Shown here: positions 17,949-26,908 of the stretch, piece by piece
Numbering within the stretch: the first letter of the stretch is position 1
Layout: each line of letters opens with the position of its first letter
From: an uncultured Eubacteriales bacterium
GTDB lineage: Bacteria; Bacillota; Clostridia; Christensenellales; Aristaeellaceae
Length of the DNA: 64,000 nucleotides
Reading direction: 5' to 3'
NCBI GenBank assembly: GCA_902790175.1
Contig: CADAQZ010000002.1
Span: 38,138-102,137 of the forward strand
Notes under the pieces: generated by a model
Seen by the model: only the letters and a program-made list of their open reading frames with translations
What the model was told of the DNA's origin: nothing
The model's database searches: none
Position numbers and translations under genes: made by a program

Positions 17949-19724
17949 ATGCAGCGGACGGTCAAGCGGCGCACCGCCTCGGAAAACCTGCGCCTGTTCA
18001 GGCGCTTCCTGCCCTACTTCAAGCCCCGGCTGCCCGTGTTGCTGCTGGACCTGTTCTGCGCGTCGCTGACCACGGTGTGCGACCTGGTGCTGCCGCTGAT
18101 CGTGCGCTACATCACGAACATGGGGGCCACGAACCTCGCCGGGCTGACCGTCGCCACGGTCGTGAAGCTGAGCGCGCTGTACATCGTGCTGCGCGTCGTG
18201 GACACCGCGGCCAACTACTTTATGCAGTCCGTCGGCCACGTGATGGGCACCCACATCGAGACCGACATGCGCCGCGACCTGTTCTCGCACTTGCAGGACC
18301 TGCCCCACGCCTACTACAGCAACACGAAGATCGGCCAGCTGATGTCGCGCATCACCAGCGACCTGTTCGACATCACCGAGTTCGCCCACCACTGCCCCGA
18401 GGAGCTGTTCATCACGTCGATCAAGGTGGTGATTGCGTTCGTGATCCTCTGCGGGATGAACGTTACGCTGACGCTGATCATATTCGCGATGCTGCCGCTG
18501 ATGGTGCTTTGCAGTAACTATTTCGCCAAGCCCATGCAAAAAACCTTCAAGGAATCGCGGCACCAGCTGGGCGAGATCAACGCGCGCGTGGAGGACAGCC
18601 TGTCGGGCATTCGCGTGGTGAAGTCGTTTGCGAACGAGGACCTCGAGAAGGAGAAGTTCGCCGAGGACAACCAGGCGTTCCTGGGCGTGAAGAAGCGCAT
18701 GTACCACAACATGGCGGGCTTCCACTCCGTCACGCGCATGTTCGACGGCATCATGTACATCCTGGTGGTGTGCGTGGGCGCGATCTTCATGATCCGCGGT
18801 CGCATCGGCGCGGCGGATCTCGTGGCCTATCTGCTCTACGTCACGACGCTGCTGACCTCGATCCGAAGGCTCGTGGAGTTCACCGAGAGCTTCCAGCGGG
18901 GCATCACCGGCATCGAGCGCTTCGCGGAGGTGATGGACATCCCACCCTCGATCGCGGACGTGCCCGGGGCCGTGGAGCTTAAAGACGTGCGCGGCGAATT
19001 GGAGTTCGACGACGTGTCGTTCGCCTACGAGGACGGCGGCGGCAACGTATTGAGCCATATCAGCCTGCGCGTTCAGCCCGGCGAGAGCGTGGCTCTGGTG
19101 GGGCCGTCCGGCGGCGGCAAGACCACGCTGTGCAACCTGATCCCCCGCTTCTATGAGCCGCAGGGCGGCACGATCAAGATCGACGACGAAGACATCCGGG
19201 GCTACACGCTGCACTCGCTGCGCAAGCAGATCGGCATGGTGCAGCAGGACGTGTACCTGTTCTCCGGCACGGTGCTGACCAACATCGAGTACGGGCGGCC
19301 CGGCGCGAGCCGCGACGAGATCGTCGAGGCGGCGAAGCTGGCGGGCGCGCACGACTTCATCATGGAGCTGGAGCACGGCTACGACACCTATGTGGGCGAG
19401 CACGGCGTGAAGCTGTCCGGCGGGCAGAAGCAGCGCATCTCCATCGCGCGCGTGTTTTTGAAGAACCCGCCGATCCTGATCCTGGACGAGGCCACCAGTG
19501 CGCTGGACAACGAATCGGAGCACCTGGTGCAGCAGTCGCTGGAGGGGCTGATGAAGGGCAGGACGACGTTCACGATCGCCCACCGCCTGACCACCATTCG
19601 CGGCGCGGCCACGATCCTCGTGCTGACGGACGAGGGCATCGTGGAGCAGGGCAGCCACGACGAGCTGATGGCGAAGAAGGGCACGTATTACCACCTGTAC
19701 AGGATGTATCAGGAGAAAGAATGA
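17949..19724 (+). CDS. ABC exporter, fused permease-ATPase (MsbA/multidrug type)
   Basis: This 591-residue half-transporter has an N-terminal six-helix exporter domain (about residues 25-320) and a C-terminal ATPase. The ATPase has Walker A GPSGGGKTT (about 382), signature LSGGQKQRIS (about 487) and Walker B ILILDEATSALD. Such proteins homodimerise to export lipids or hydrophobic drugs. No second half-transporter gene is adjacent, which favours a homodimer. GGAGG is about 10 nt before the ATG. An 18-bp hairpin with T6 ends the unit, so it is monocistronic. Confidence 0.93.
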   Translation: MQRTVKRRTASENLRLFRRFLPYFKPRLPVLLLDLFCASLTTVCDLVLPLIVRYITNMGATNLAGLTVATVVKLSALYIVLRVVDTAANYFMQSVGHVMGTHIETDMRRDLFSHLQDLPHAYYSNTKIGQLMSRITSDLFDITEFAHHCPEELFITSIKVVIAFVILCGMNVTLTLIIFAMLPLMVLCSNYFAKPMQKTFKESRHQLGEINARVEDSLSGIRVVKSFANEDLEKEKFAEDNQAFLGVKKRMYHNMAGFHSVTRMFDGIMYILVVCVGAIFMIRGRIGAADLVAYLLYVTTLLTSIRRLVEFTESFQRGITGIERFAEVMDIPPSIADVPGAVELKDVRGELEFDDVSFAYEDGGGNVLSHISLRVQPGESVALVGPSGGGKTTLCNLIPRFYEPQGGTIKIDDEDIRGYTLHSLRKQIGMVQQDVYLFSGTVLTNIEYGRPGASRDEIVEAAKLAGAHDFIMELEHGYDTYVGEHGVKLSGGQKQRISIARVFLKNPPILILDEATSALDNESEHLVQQSLEGLMKGRTTFTIAHRLTTIRGAATILVLTDEGIVEQGSHDELMAKKGTYYHLYRMYQEKE

Positions 19725-19728
19725 TTAT

Positions 19729-19773
19729 AGACCAAAGTCTGTTATTTATAATAACAGACTTTGGTCTTTTTTA
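19729..19773 (+). terminator. Strong intrinsic terminator of the ABC exporter gene
   Basis: AGACCAAAGTCTGTTATT pairs perfectly with AATAACAGACTTTGGTCT (18 bp, 3-nt loop), followed by T6. It also meets the end of the convergent methyltransferase gene. Confidence 0.95.
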
Positions 19774-20346
19774 TTTCCCTTTCTTCCGCTTCACGGCGAT
19801 CAGCACGGGCGGGTCGCCGGGCTGGTTCATGTAGCGGCAGGTCATGGCGTCGTAGCGGACGGGATCGAGCGCACGCGCCCAGTCGTCGAGCACGGCAAGC
19901 TCTCTGGCACCCTCCTCGTGGCCGGGATAGACGCAGATCGTCACAAGGCCCTCCTCCCCGAGGAGCCCTAGCGCCGCTTCCACGGCCTGCAGCGTCGTCT
20001 CCACGCGCGTGGTGACGCCGTGCGCCGCGCCTGGGAGCCAGCCGAGGTTGAATACGACGGCGTCCACGGGCTCGGAGACGCACTCGGCCATGTGCTGATG
20101 GCCCCGGCAGAACAGTGCCGCGCGGTCCAGCACGCCCTCGCTTTTAAGCAGCGCACGCGTCCGCGCGACGGCCTCCTCTTGTATATCGAAGGCGTACACG
20201 CGGCCGTTTTCACCCACCAGGCGGCACAGCCAGAGCGTGTCGTGGCCGTTGCCCATCGTGGCGTCCACCGCGCGCGCCCCGGGACAGAGCGCGCTTTCGA
20301 TCAGTTCCGCCGCCCAGTAGCGCGCCGAGCGAAAGTCCCGCGCCAT
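19771..20346 (-). CDS. mnmM: tRNA mnm5s2U34 methyltransferase MnmM (YtqB family)
   Basis: This 191-residue class I SAM methyltransferase has the glycine-rich motif VDATMGNGHDTLWL (residues 28-41), motif II YAFDIQ, and the family-specific FNLGWLPGAAH motif (about residues 100-110). YtqB/MnmM methylates nm5(s2)U at the wobble position of tRNAs in Gram-positive bacteria that lack the MnmC fusion. I start at 20346 because GGGGGTG lies 5 nt before it and the conserved block begins at once; an upstream in-frame ATG has no such support. Confidence 0.85.
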   Translation of the reverse strand: MARDFRSARYWAAELIESALCPGARAVDATMGNGHDTLWLCRLVGENGRVYAFDIQEEAVARTRALLKSEGVLDRAALFCRGHQHMAECVSEPVDAVVFNLGWLPGAAHGVTTRVETTLQAVEAALGLLGEEGLVTICVYPGHEEGARELAVLDDWARALDPVRYDAMTCRYMNQPGDPPVLIAVKRKKGK

Positions 20347-20432
20347 GCAAGCACCCCCATGTCGTGCGATTATGGGAGTATTATACATGAGAAACGGTGA
20401 TTTGAAAAGCAGGGACGACCTCTTCCGACCTC

Positions 20433-20612
20433 GCTGCGCTCGGCCACCTTCCCCTAAAGGGGAAGGCAGGGGCGGGCGGCGACAACCCCTCCGGCGCTGC
20501 GCTCGGTCACCTTCCCCTAAAGGGGAAGGCAGGGGCGGGCGGCGACAACCCCTCGGCGCTGCGCTCGGCCACCTTCCCCTAAAGGAGGAGGCAGGGGCGG
20601 GCGGTGGGACCG
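20433..20612. repeat. Three tandem copies of the CTTCCCC palindromic repeat
   Basis: Units of about 62-63 bp start at 20434, 20497 and 20559. Each contains CTGCGCTCGG, a stem CCTTCCCCTAAAGGGGAAGG (the third degraded to AAAGGAGGAGG) and a GGGGCGGGCGG tail. No gene is present between 20347 and 20771. Similar single elements lie at 9944, 23660 and 47434. Confidence 0.9.
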
Positions 20613-20644
20613 CGCCCCGCGGCGCATCGCCGCCCCTACAATTC

Positions 20645-20679
20645 CTACTCCCTACTCCCTACTCCCTACTCCCTAATCC
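20645..20679. repeat. Tandem heptamer (CTACTCC), five units
   Basis: Four CTACTCC units and one CTAATCC unit run head to tail, upstream of the MATE promoter. The last unit matches the register of the TAATCCC array at 6344-6433, so the two arrays are related. Confidence 0.9.
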
Positions 20680-20711
20680 CTCCCCTTCTTTAAATCTTTT
20701 CACGGCGTTTG

Positions 20712-20740
20712 TTGCATGAATCCGGCGGCTGTGATAAGAT
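20712..20740 (+). promoter_or_regulatory. Promoter of the MATE gene
   Basis: TTGCAT (20712-20717) and TAAGAT (20735-20740) are 17 bp apart, 31 bp before the start codon. Confidence 0.65.
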
Positions 20741-20771
20741 ACACACGATCCCATGTACAAGGAGCATTTTC

Positions 20772-22181
20772 ATGCAGCGCGACCTTCGCTCCCCGCACCC
20801 GCTGCGGCGGCTTTTGATCGGCGACCGGTCCTTCTACGCCATGGTACTGGCCATCGTGGTGCCGATCATGATCCAGAACGCGATCACGAACTCCGTCAAC
20901 CTCCTGGACAACATCATGGTCGGCCAGGTGGGCACGGAGCAGATGTCCGGCGTGTCCGTGGCCAACCAGCTGATGTTCGTGTTCAACCTGTGCGTGTTCG
21001 GCGGCATCGCCGGCGCGGGCATCTTTTCCGCGCAGTTTTACGGGGCGAACAACCAGGAGGGCGTGCGCCACTGCTTCCGCTACAAGCTGTACGTGTGCGC
21101 GCTGCTGATCACCGGCGCGCTGTGCATCTTCCTGTTCGGCGGGCGCTTTCTGATCACCCGCTTTCTGCACGACGAGGCCGACCCCGCGCGCGTGGAACTG
21201 ACGCTGAAGCACGGCCTGGCCTACCTGCGCATCATGCTCGCGGGCCTTCTGCCGTTCGCGCTGACGCAGGTCTACGCCGGAACGCTGCGCGAGAGCGGCG
21301 AGACGAAGCTGCCGATGTTCGCGGGCATCACGGCGGTTTTCGTGAACCTGCTCTTCAACTACCTGCTGATCTTCGGCCATCTGGGCTTTCCGAAGCTGGG
21401 CGTGGAGGGCGCGGCCATCGCGACGGTGTTCTCCCGCTACGTGGAGCTGGCGATCGTCGTCTCTTACACCCACCGGCACGAGGAGCGCTACCGCTTTGCC
21501 AAGGGCCTCTATCGCACGCTGCGCATCCCGCGCGATCTGGCGAAGGAGATCACGATGAAGGGCATGCCGCTGCTGGTGAACGAGGCGCTCTGGTCCAGCG
21601 GCATGACGATGCTCGTACAGTGCTATTCCGTGCGCGGGTTGAACGTCGTGGCCGCGATGAACATCTCCAACACGATCTCCAACCTGTTCGCCGTGACGAT
21701 CTTCTCGATGGGCAGCGCCACGGCGATCCTGGTCGGGCAGTCGCTGGGCGCGAACGATATGGACCAGGCGCGGACGCGGGCCTGGCGGCTGACGGTGTTC
21801 TCGCTGGCCGTCACGGTGGCGACGCTGATCGTGATGAACATCGTCGCGCCGCTGATCCCGCGCCTCTACCCCACCTCCGTCGAGGTACGCGCGCTGGCGA
21901 CGCAGTTCCTGCGCATCTACGCCTTCTGCATGCCGCTGTTCTCTTTCTGCAACAGCGCGTATTTCACGCTGCGCTCCGGCGGCAAGACGGGCATCACGTT
22001 CCTGTTCGACAGCGGCTACACCTGGGCGATCGCCGTGCCGTTGGCCTGGTGCCTGGTGCACTTGACGGACATGCCGGTGGCGATGATCTACCTGTGCGTG
22101 CAGCTGGCGGATTTGATCAAATGCGCGTTTGGGTTCATACTGATGAAAAAGGGCGTCTGGATGAACAATATGGTGGAATGA
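20772..22181 (+). CDS. MATE-family efflux transporter
   Basis: This 469-residue protein has about 12 membrane helices in two MatE halves (N-terminal half starting VLAIVVPIMIQNAITNSVNLLDNIMVG; second half from about residue 240 with GMPLLVNEALWSSGM). It would export cationic drugs or metabolites using a sodium or proton gradient. AGGAG lies about 7 nt before the ATG at 20772; the upstream in-frame ATG lies inside the promoter and is rejected. It ends 1 bp from the convergent CAP gene, with no room for a terminator between them. Confidence 0.93.
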   Translation: MQRDLRSPHPLRRLLIGDRSFYAMVLAIVVPIMIQNAITNSVNLLDNIMVGQVGTEQMSGVSVANQLMFVFNLCVFGGIAGAGIFSAQFYGANNQEGVRHCFRYKLYVCALLITGALCIFLFGGRFLITRFLHDEADPARVELTLKHGLAYLRIMLAGLLPFALTQVYAGTLRESGETKLPMFAGITAVFVNLLFNYLLIFGHLGFPKLGVEGAAIATVFSRYVELAIVVSYTHRHEERYRFAKGLYRTLRIPRDLAKEITMKGMPLLVNEALWSSGMTMLVQCYSVRGLNVVAAMNISNTISNLFAVTIFSMGSATAILVGQSLGANDMDQARTRAWRLTVFSLAVTVATLIVMNIVAPLIPRLYPTSVEVRALATQFLRIYAFCMPLFSFCNSAYFTLRSGGKTGITFLFDSGYTWAIAVPLAWCLVHLTDMPVAMIYLCVQLADLIKCAFGFILMKKGVWMNNMVE

Positions 22182-22182
22182 T

Positions 22183-22692
22183 CTACTTTCCGAACAGCTG
22201 CACCCAGTAGGTGACGCCGCCGGAGACGTAGCAGCAGACGCCGATGGAGCCGTAGGACGCGCGCAGGATGTTCGCGCGGTGGCCCGATGAACTCATCCAG
22301 GCCGCCATCGCCTTGTCCACGGTCTTCTGCCCCATGGCGAGGTTCTCGCCGTAGGCGCTGGCGCTGACGGTGTTCCAGGCGGTGCCGTCCGGGCGGGTGT
22401 GGCTGAACTTCTGCACGATCTCCCGGGCGCGCACCTGCGCCGCGCGGGTCAGCTCCGCGTCCACGCGCAGCGCGGAAAGCCCCGCCTTCGCGCGCTCGGC
22501 GTTCACCTGCGCGACCACCTGTTCCGCGGCGCTCGTGCTGAGCGCGCCAGTGTTCGCCGTCGTCTGCGCGACGGGCTGCGTCCAAAGCGTCTTCAGCCGG
22601 TAGCGCGGGCTCACCATCGTCGCGGCGCTCGCCTGCGACATCAACAGCGCGGTCAACAGCATCGCGAGCAATACTCGCTTCATCTTCTTCAT
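22183..22692 (-). CDS. Secreted CAP-domain (SCP/PR1) protein
   Basis: This 169-residue protein has a signal peptide (MKKMKRVLLAMLLTALLMSQASA) and a CAP domain from about residue 55: VNAERAKAGLSALRVD, KFSHTRPDG, YGENLA and HRANILRASYGSIGV are the family boxes. YkwD-like CAP proteins occur outside Firmicutes cells and spores; their activity is not settled. The conserved histidines and glutamate (SHT, GEN, GHR) are present. A TTGACA-17-TAAAAT promoter precedes it. It is monocistronic and convergent with the MATE gene. Confidence 0.92.
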   Translation of the reverse strand: MKKMKRVLLAMLLTALLMSQASAATMVSPRYRLKTLWTQPVAQTTANTGALSTSAAEQVVAQVNAERAKAGLSALRVDAELTRAAQVRAREIVQKFSHTRPDGTAWNTVSASAYGENLAMGQKTVDKAMAAWMSSSGHRANILRASYGSIGVCCYVSGGVTYWVQLFGK

Positions 22693-22739
22693 CGTGTTTC
22701 ACTTCCTTCTGTAATCATTTTGAAATATATTTCACGACT

Positions 22740-22768
22740 ATTTTATATATAGCGTACAATTATGTCAA
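22740..22768 (-). promoter_or_regulatory. Promoter of the CAP-domain gene
   Basis: TTGACA (22768-22763) and TAAAAT (22745-22740) are 17 bp apart on the minus strand. The plus-strand tlyA gene starts 60 bp beyond, without a clear promoter of its own. Confidence 0.85.
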
Positions 22769-22828
22769 TTAAAAACCCGCCGATTTGCATAAATTGGCAG
22801 GCATGGCAGGGTTTGGAAGGGATAGGAC

Positions 22829-23650
22829 ATGGACGAGAACACGACCCGGGCGGACGCGGCGCTGGCGGCGCGCGGGCTGGCGGCGAGCCGGGAGAAGGCG
22901 CGCGGGCTGATCGAGGCCGGGCTGGCGCGCGTGAACGGCGAAATCATCAAAAAGCCCGCCCAGAAGGTTCGGAACGGGGACGTGCTCGAGGTGACGGGCG
23001 CGGAGCACCCGTATGTGAGCCGCGGCGGGTTGAAGCTCGAAAAGGCGCTGCGCGCGTTCGAGGTCGACGCGCGGGGGCGCGTGTGCGTGGACATCGGCGC
23101 GTCCACCGGCGGGTTTACGGACGTGCTGCTTCAAAACGGCGCGGCGCTGGTGTACGCGGTTGACGTGGGCACGGACCAGCTGGACGAGAGGCTCAAACGG
23201 GACGCGCGCGTTGTGAGCATGGAACATGTCAACGCGCGGGCGCTGGAGGCGTCGATGTTCGCGCAGAGGCCGACGCTGGGCGTGATGGACGTGTCGTTCA
23301 TCTCGATCCGTCTGATATTGCCGGCGGCGCTCCAGGTGCTGGGCGACGCGGGGCGGATGATCACGCTGGTGAAGCCGCAGTTCGAGGCGGGGCGGCAGGC
23401 CGTGGGCAAGGGCGGCATCGTGTCGCGCCCCGAGGTGCATCGGCAGGTGCTGCGGGACCTTGTTGCGTTTGTGCCGACGCTGGGCTGGCGCGTGCGAGCG
23501 CTGGACTACTCGCCCATCGCCGGCGGGGACGGGAACATCGAGTTTTTGGCGGATATAGTGCCCGACGGGATGGACGAAAAAGCGGTTGGCGAGGTCGCGA
23601 TCGACATGATAGTGGAGAAGGCGCACAGTGCGTTGAGAGCAAAAATTTGA
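22829..23650 (+). CDS. tlyA: TlyA-family rRNA 2'-O-methyltransferase
   Basis: This 273-residue protein has an N-terminal S4 RNA-binding domain (RADAALAARGLAASREKARGLI, residues 6-27) and an FtsJ-like methyltransferase domain with the SAM motif CVDIGASTGGFTDVL (about 88-102). TlyA enzymes methylate cytidines in 16S and/or 23S rRNA and affect capreomycin susceptibility. An AGGGATAGG site precedes the ATG. In many Clostridia it lies with argR and recN, but here it stands alone, followed by a dispersed repeat. Confidence 0.93.
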   Translation: MDENTTRADAALAARGLAASREKARGLIEAGLARVNGEIIKKPAQKVRNGDVLEVTGAEHPYVSRGGLKLEKALRAFEVDARGRVCVDIGASTGGFTDVLLQNGAALVYAVDVGTDQLDERLKRDARVVSMEHVNARALEASMFAQRPTLGVMDVSFISIRLILPAALQVLGDAGRMITLVKPQFEAGRQAVGKGGIVSRPEVHRQVLRDLVAFVPTLGWRVRALDYSPIAGGDGNIEFLADIVPDGMDEKAVGEVAIDMIVEKAHSALRAKI

Positions 23651-23659
23651 ATTCATAGG

Positions 23660-23725
23660 GCGGGCGGCGCGAGGTTGCCGTGACAACCCCTCCGGCCTGC
23701 GGGCCACCTCCCCTTGAGAGGGAAG
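23660..23725. repeat. Partial dispersed repeat, CTTCCCC family
   Basis: GCGGGCCACCTCCCCTTGAGAGGGAAGC and the GACAACCCCTCCGG segment resemble the units at 20433-20612, but the stem is degraded. It sits just after tlyA. Confidence 0.7.
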
Positions 23726-23729
23726 CAAA

Positions 23730-23753
23730 AACGGGCGCCATTCGGCGCCCGTT
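23730..23753 (-). terminator. Terminator of the GH43 unit
   Basis: AACGGGCGCC, a 4-nt loop and GGCGCCCGTT form a perfect 10-bp stem. On the minus strand it is followed by a T5 run, so it ends the GH43 transcript. Confidence 0.85.
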
Positions 23754-23767
23754 CACACGTTTGATTT

Positions 23768-25186
23768 CTATTCCAATGTAAAACTCAACAGCGACGTGCC
23801 GCCGTGGCCGTGGTACGTGAAGTACAGCGCGTGGACGCCGTCGGGCAGGCGGACGTCGGCGGTGGTATCGCGCCAGTTGGCGCTGTGCGGCACGGGGATG
23901 CGGCCCAGCTCCTCGCCGTCCCAGGCGGTCTTGACGCTGAAGTAGCCCGTCGCGTAGCCGCGCGTGCGCACGGTGATGCGCGTGACGTTCTGGAAGTCGA
24001 AGTACTTGAAGCCGCAGGTGGCGGTCTCGGTCAGGTTCAGTATGTAGCCCGGCTCCTCGTCGCCGTCGCGGCCGTCCTGCGTGAGGATGGGATAGCAGCT
24101 GTCCAGCCAGAGGCCGTCGCCGCCGGGGCCGCCGGTGTACATGTGCTCGCGGCTGGTGAACAGGTTGCAGGCGATGTGCGCCGGATAGGTCCCCCGCCCG
24201 ATCAGCGGGCCGCCGTTGAGGCCGCAGGAGGTCATCTCCGCCTGCACGAAGCTGCCGTCCGGGTTCATGGTTATCGGCTCGGCCATCGCCTGGCGTGAGA
24301 AGTTGGTGCCGTTCGTGTGGCGGTGGTAGAAGATGTAGTACTTCCCGTTGATCTGCGCCAGCCCGCCGTGGTTGTTGGCGCAGTAGAGCATCGGCTTTTC
24401 GGCGGGCTTGTAGCTGTCGATGTGCAGATCGCAGTTGCTGACCAGCACGCCGCGGTAGGTGAAGCCGCCGTCGGGGCGGTCGCTGGTGGCGTAGCAGAGC
24501 TCGTGCATCACCACGGAGGAGTAGACGAAGTAGTATAGGTCGCCGAACTTTCGGATGGACGAGGCCTCGAAGAACTCGTGGCCCTCGAAGCCGCTGCCCG
24601 CGGCGTAGGGCATGCTGGGCAGCAGCGTGCGCGGGCCCTCGACGACGGTGAGCATGTCCGGGCCCAGGCGCGTGACCATCGGCCCGCGGCGCGAGGGGTC
24701 CCAGGGGCCGCAGAAGCCGGTGTAGAGCCAGGTGGTCTCCCCTTCCGTCAACACGCCGGGGTCGAACTGCGGCTCGTCCCCTTCCCTCTCACCCAGGCGC
24801 GTGCCGTCCGGGTGGCGCACGTAGCCGAGGAACTCGTACTTCCCCGCCGGCTCGTCGCACACCGCCACGGACACGTAGCAGAACTTGTCGATCACGTAGT
24901 AGAGGTAGTAGCGTCCGTCCGGACCGCGGGTGACGTCCGGCGCGTAGAGGCAGCCGTCGCCGTCGGCGTTGTCCGGGTCGTCGGTCTTCTTGAAGATCAC
25001 GCCCTCGTAGCGCCAGTCGGCCAGGTTGTCCACCGGCGCGGACCAGCACACGTAGTCGTTCAGGCAGTAGGCGTGGCCGCGGAAGCGGTCGTGGGAGCCG
25101 TAGACGTACACGCGGTCGCCGTACACGTGCGGCTCGCCATCGGGAATGTACTCCCAGCTGGGCAGGTAGGGGTTGAAGGCCTGCAT
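23768..25186 (-). CDS. Glycoside hydrolase family 43 enzyme with C-terminal beta-sandwich
   Basis: This 472-residue protein has a five-bladed propeller of GH43 type: an early acidic SWEYIPDGEPHVYGDRVYVYGSHD region, then LYAPDVTRGPDGRYYLYYV, and the HEFFEASSIRK segment carrying the catalytic glutamate. A C-terminal beta-sandwich (about 350-472) resembles a CBM6-type module. It would release arabinose or xylose from plant oligosaccharides. There is no signal peptide, so it is cytoplasmic. It lies 21 bp after an ABM-fold gene and shares its promoter. Confidence 0.9.
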   Translation of the reverse strand: MQAFNPYLPSWEYIPDGEPHVYGDRVYVYGSHDRFRGHAYCLNDYVCWSAPVDNLADWRYEGVIFKKTDDPDNADGDGCLYAPDVTRGPDGRYYLYYVIDKFCYVSVAVCDEPAGKYEFLGYVRHPDGTRLGEREGDEPQFDPGVLTEGETTWLYTGFCGPWDPSRRGPMVTRLGPDMLTVVEGPRTLLPSMPYAAGSGFEGHEFFEASSIRKFGDLYYFVYSSVVMHELCYATSDRPDGGFTYRGVLVSNCDLHIDSYKPAEKPMLYCANNHGGLAQINGKYYIFYHRHTNGTNFSRQAMAEPITMNPDGSFVQAEMTSCGLNGGPLIGRGTYPAHIACNLFTSREHMYTGGPGGDGLWLDSCYPILTQDGRDGDEEPGYILNLTETATCGFKYFDFQNVTRITVRTRGYATGYFSVKTAWDGEELGRIPVPHSANWRDTTADVRLPDGVHALYFTYHGHGGTSLLSFTLE

Positions 25187-25207
25187 GTTCGTATCCTCCT
25201 TATAACA

Positions 25208-25531
25208 TCACTTTCGGATATAGCGCGCGTCCGACGGGTTCTCGTCCATGCCGACGAAGCGCTCCACCGTCATATGCAGATCGTACTTCTCTCGCAGCGC
25301 AGCGATCGTCGCCATCATCGGCGAGGCGTGGTGGGCATCAATGGCGGCCTGGTCTCTCCAGCTGTCGATGAGCAGCACCGTCTCGGGTTCGTCGAGGCTC
25401 GCGTAGTACTCGTAGCGCAAATTGCCGGGCTCGGCGCGGATGGCCGCAACCGTGCCCGAAGCCATCATCTCCTCGGCGAATGCCCGCGCCGCGCCGCCCG
25501 CGCCGGTGTATCTCAGGTTGACCGTGATCAT
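25208..25531 (-). CDS. ABM-fold monooxygenase-like protein (YgiN type)
   Basis: This 107-residue protein has the ferredoxin-like antibiotic biosynthesis monooxygenase fold: MITVNLRY start, EPGNLRYEYYASLDEPETVLLIDSW core and a HHASPMM segment. Members oxidise quinols or act as small accessory proteins; function here is unknown. GGAGG is 8 nt before the ATG at 25531, which rules out the longer frame. It is first in a two-gene unit with the GH43 gene, an unusual pairing that may reflect sugar-linked control, such as a rhamnose mutarotase-like role, but no mutarotase motifs are evident. Confidence 0.82.
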   Translation of the reverse strand: MITVNLRYTGAGGAARAFAEEMMASGTVAAIRAEPGNLRYEYYASLDEPETVLLIDSWRDQAAIDAHHASPMMATIAALREKYDLHMTVERFVGMDENPSDARYIRK

Positions 25532-25569
25532 TCGTCGCACCTCCGCATCCGTCTCGATCATTCGCCTTT

Positions 25570-25598
25570 ATTATACCTATGCGGCGCGGGATTGTCCA
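25570..25598 (-). promoter_or_regulatory. Promoter of the ABM/GH43 unit
   Basis: TGGACA (25598-25593) and TATAAT (25575-25570) on the minus strand are 17 bp apart. Confidence 0.8.
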
Positions 25599-25677
25599 CC
25601 GGTTGTGCGAGCGAGCGCACAAACTGAATTTTCACGAATCAAAATTGCAAATTCCCGCGATTTGTGCGGGCTTTTTC

Positions 25678-25706
25678 TTGACAAAATGGATAATTGAAGC
25701 TATAAT
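25678..25706 (+). promoter_or_regulatory. Promoter of the DUF3798-type ABC operon
   Basis: TTGACA (25678-25683) and TATAAT (25701-25706) match the consensus fully with a 17-bp spacer, giving a leader of about 40 nt. A weak CCCGC/GCGGG hairpin with a T5 run lies immediately upstream. Confidence 0.92.
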
Positions 25707-25752
25707 GGATTCCAACGTATGAAAATGCGGAACATTATAAGGAGGCTATACC

Positions 25753-26892
25753 ATGAAGAAACTGCTTGCTTTGCTCATGGCCATGATGATGGTTATGGGC
25801 CTGATCACCGTCGCGATGGCGGATGCCGCCCCCGCGTACAAGATCGCCATCATGACCGGCACCACCTCTCAGGGCGAGGAAGAGTACTACGCCGCCAACA
25901 CCCTGGCGGAGCAGTATCCCGACATGGTCATCCATGACACCTATCCCGACGCCTTCTCCTCTGAGGTTGAGACGACCATCTCCAAGCTGATCGCCTTCGC
26001 CAGCGATCCCGAAGTGAAGGCCATCATCTTCGTGCAGGCCGTCCAGGGCGCCACCGCCGCCTTCACCCAGATCAAGGGCGACATGGGCCGCGACGACATC
26101 CTGCTGATCTCCGGCGTTCCCGCCGAGGATCCCGCCGACATCTCCGCCGTTTCCGACATCGTGCTCGCCAACGACGAGATCGGCTGCGGCTATCAGGTTG
26201 CCGACCTGGCTTACCAGTGGGGCTGCGAAGTGCTGGTGCACTACAGCTTCGCGCGTCACCTGTCCTATGAGACCATCGTCGCCAAGCGCGACGCCATGAA
26301 GGCCACCGCTGAGGGCTACGGCATCGAGTTCGTCGAGCGCGACTGCCCCGACCCGACCGGCGACGCCGGCATGTCCGGTGCTCAGGCGGCTGTCCTGGAG
26401 GACATCCCGAAGGTTATGGAAGAGTACGCCGGCAAGAAGGTGTGCTTCTACTGCACCAACTGCGGCCTGCAGGTGGCCCTGCAGCAGGCGATCGTGAACG
26501 AGCCGAACGCCTACTACGCGCTGCCCTGCTGCCCCAGCCCCTATCACGGCTTCCAGGAGGCCTTCGGCCTGACCGCCACCTACGGCGACATCGATGGCGC
26601 CATCAAGAACCTGGCCACCTACCTGAACGAGCATGACGCCGTGGGCCGCTTCTCCACCTGGAGCCTGCCCGTGAACATGTCCATGATCAACGCCGGCTTC
26701 GAGTATGCCTGCGCCTACGCCGAGGGCAGCACCGACGGCAAGGTCGATATGGACGTGCTGAACGAGTGCTTCGTCGACGCCACCGGCAGCGAGATCGAGC
26801 TGGGCACCTACGTGGACGCCGAGGGCAACGAGTATGCCAACTACCTGCTGATCGCCCTGGAGCCCATCGACTTCGCGGACTACCTGGACTAA
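25753..26892 (+). CDS. DUF3798-family solute-binding protein
   Basis: This 379-residue protein has a signal peptide (MKKLLALLMAMMMVMGLITVAMA) and a periplasmic-binding-protein type I fold typical of DUF3798 proteins, recognised from IMTGTTSQGEEEYYAA and the neighbouring transporter genes. There is no cysteine near the cleavage site, so unlike most Gram-positive binding proteins it is probably not lipid-anchored. It is followed by a hairpin and then an ATPase and two permease genes. It would deliver an unknown ligand, perhaps a sugar or nucleoside, to that importer. Assignment to DUF3798 is from memory of the family. Confidence 0.85.
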   Translation: MKKLLALLMAMMMVMGLITVAMADAAPAYKIAIMTGTTSQGEEEYYAANTLAEQYPDMVIHDTYPDAFSSEVETTISKLIAFASDPEVKAIIFVQAVQGATAAFTQIKGDMGRDDILLISGVPAEDPADISAVSDIVLANDEIGCGYQVADLAYQWGCEVLVHYSFARHLSYETIVAKRDAMKATAEGYGIEFVERDCPDPTGDAGMSGAQAAVLEDIPKVMEEYAGKKVCFYCTNCGLQVALQQAIVNEPNAYYALPCCPSPYHGFQEAFGLTATYGDIDGAIKNLATYLNEHDAVGRFSTWSLPVNMSMINAGFEYACAYAEGSTDGKVDMDVLNECFVDATGSEIELGTYVDAEGNEYANYLLIALEPIDFADYLD

Positions 26893-26908
26893 TCAACATT
26901 TATACTCC

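Noticed and set aside
20433-20612. A CRISPR-like array of three repeats
   Set aside because: The whole 62-63 bp unit is repeated, including what would be spacers, and no cas genes are nearby.
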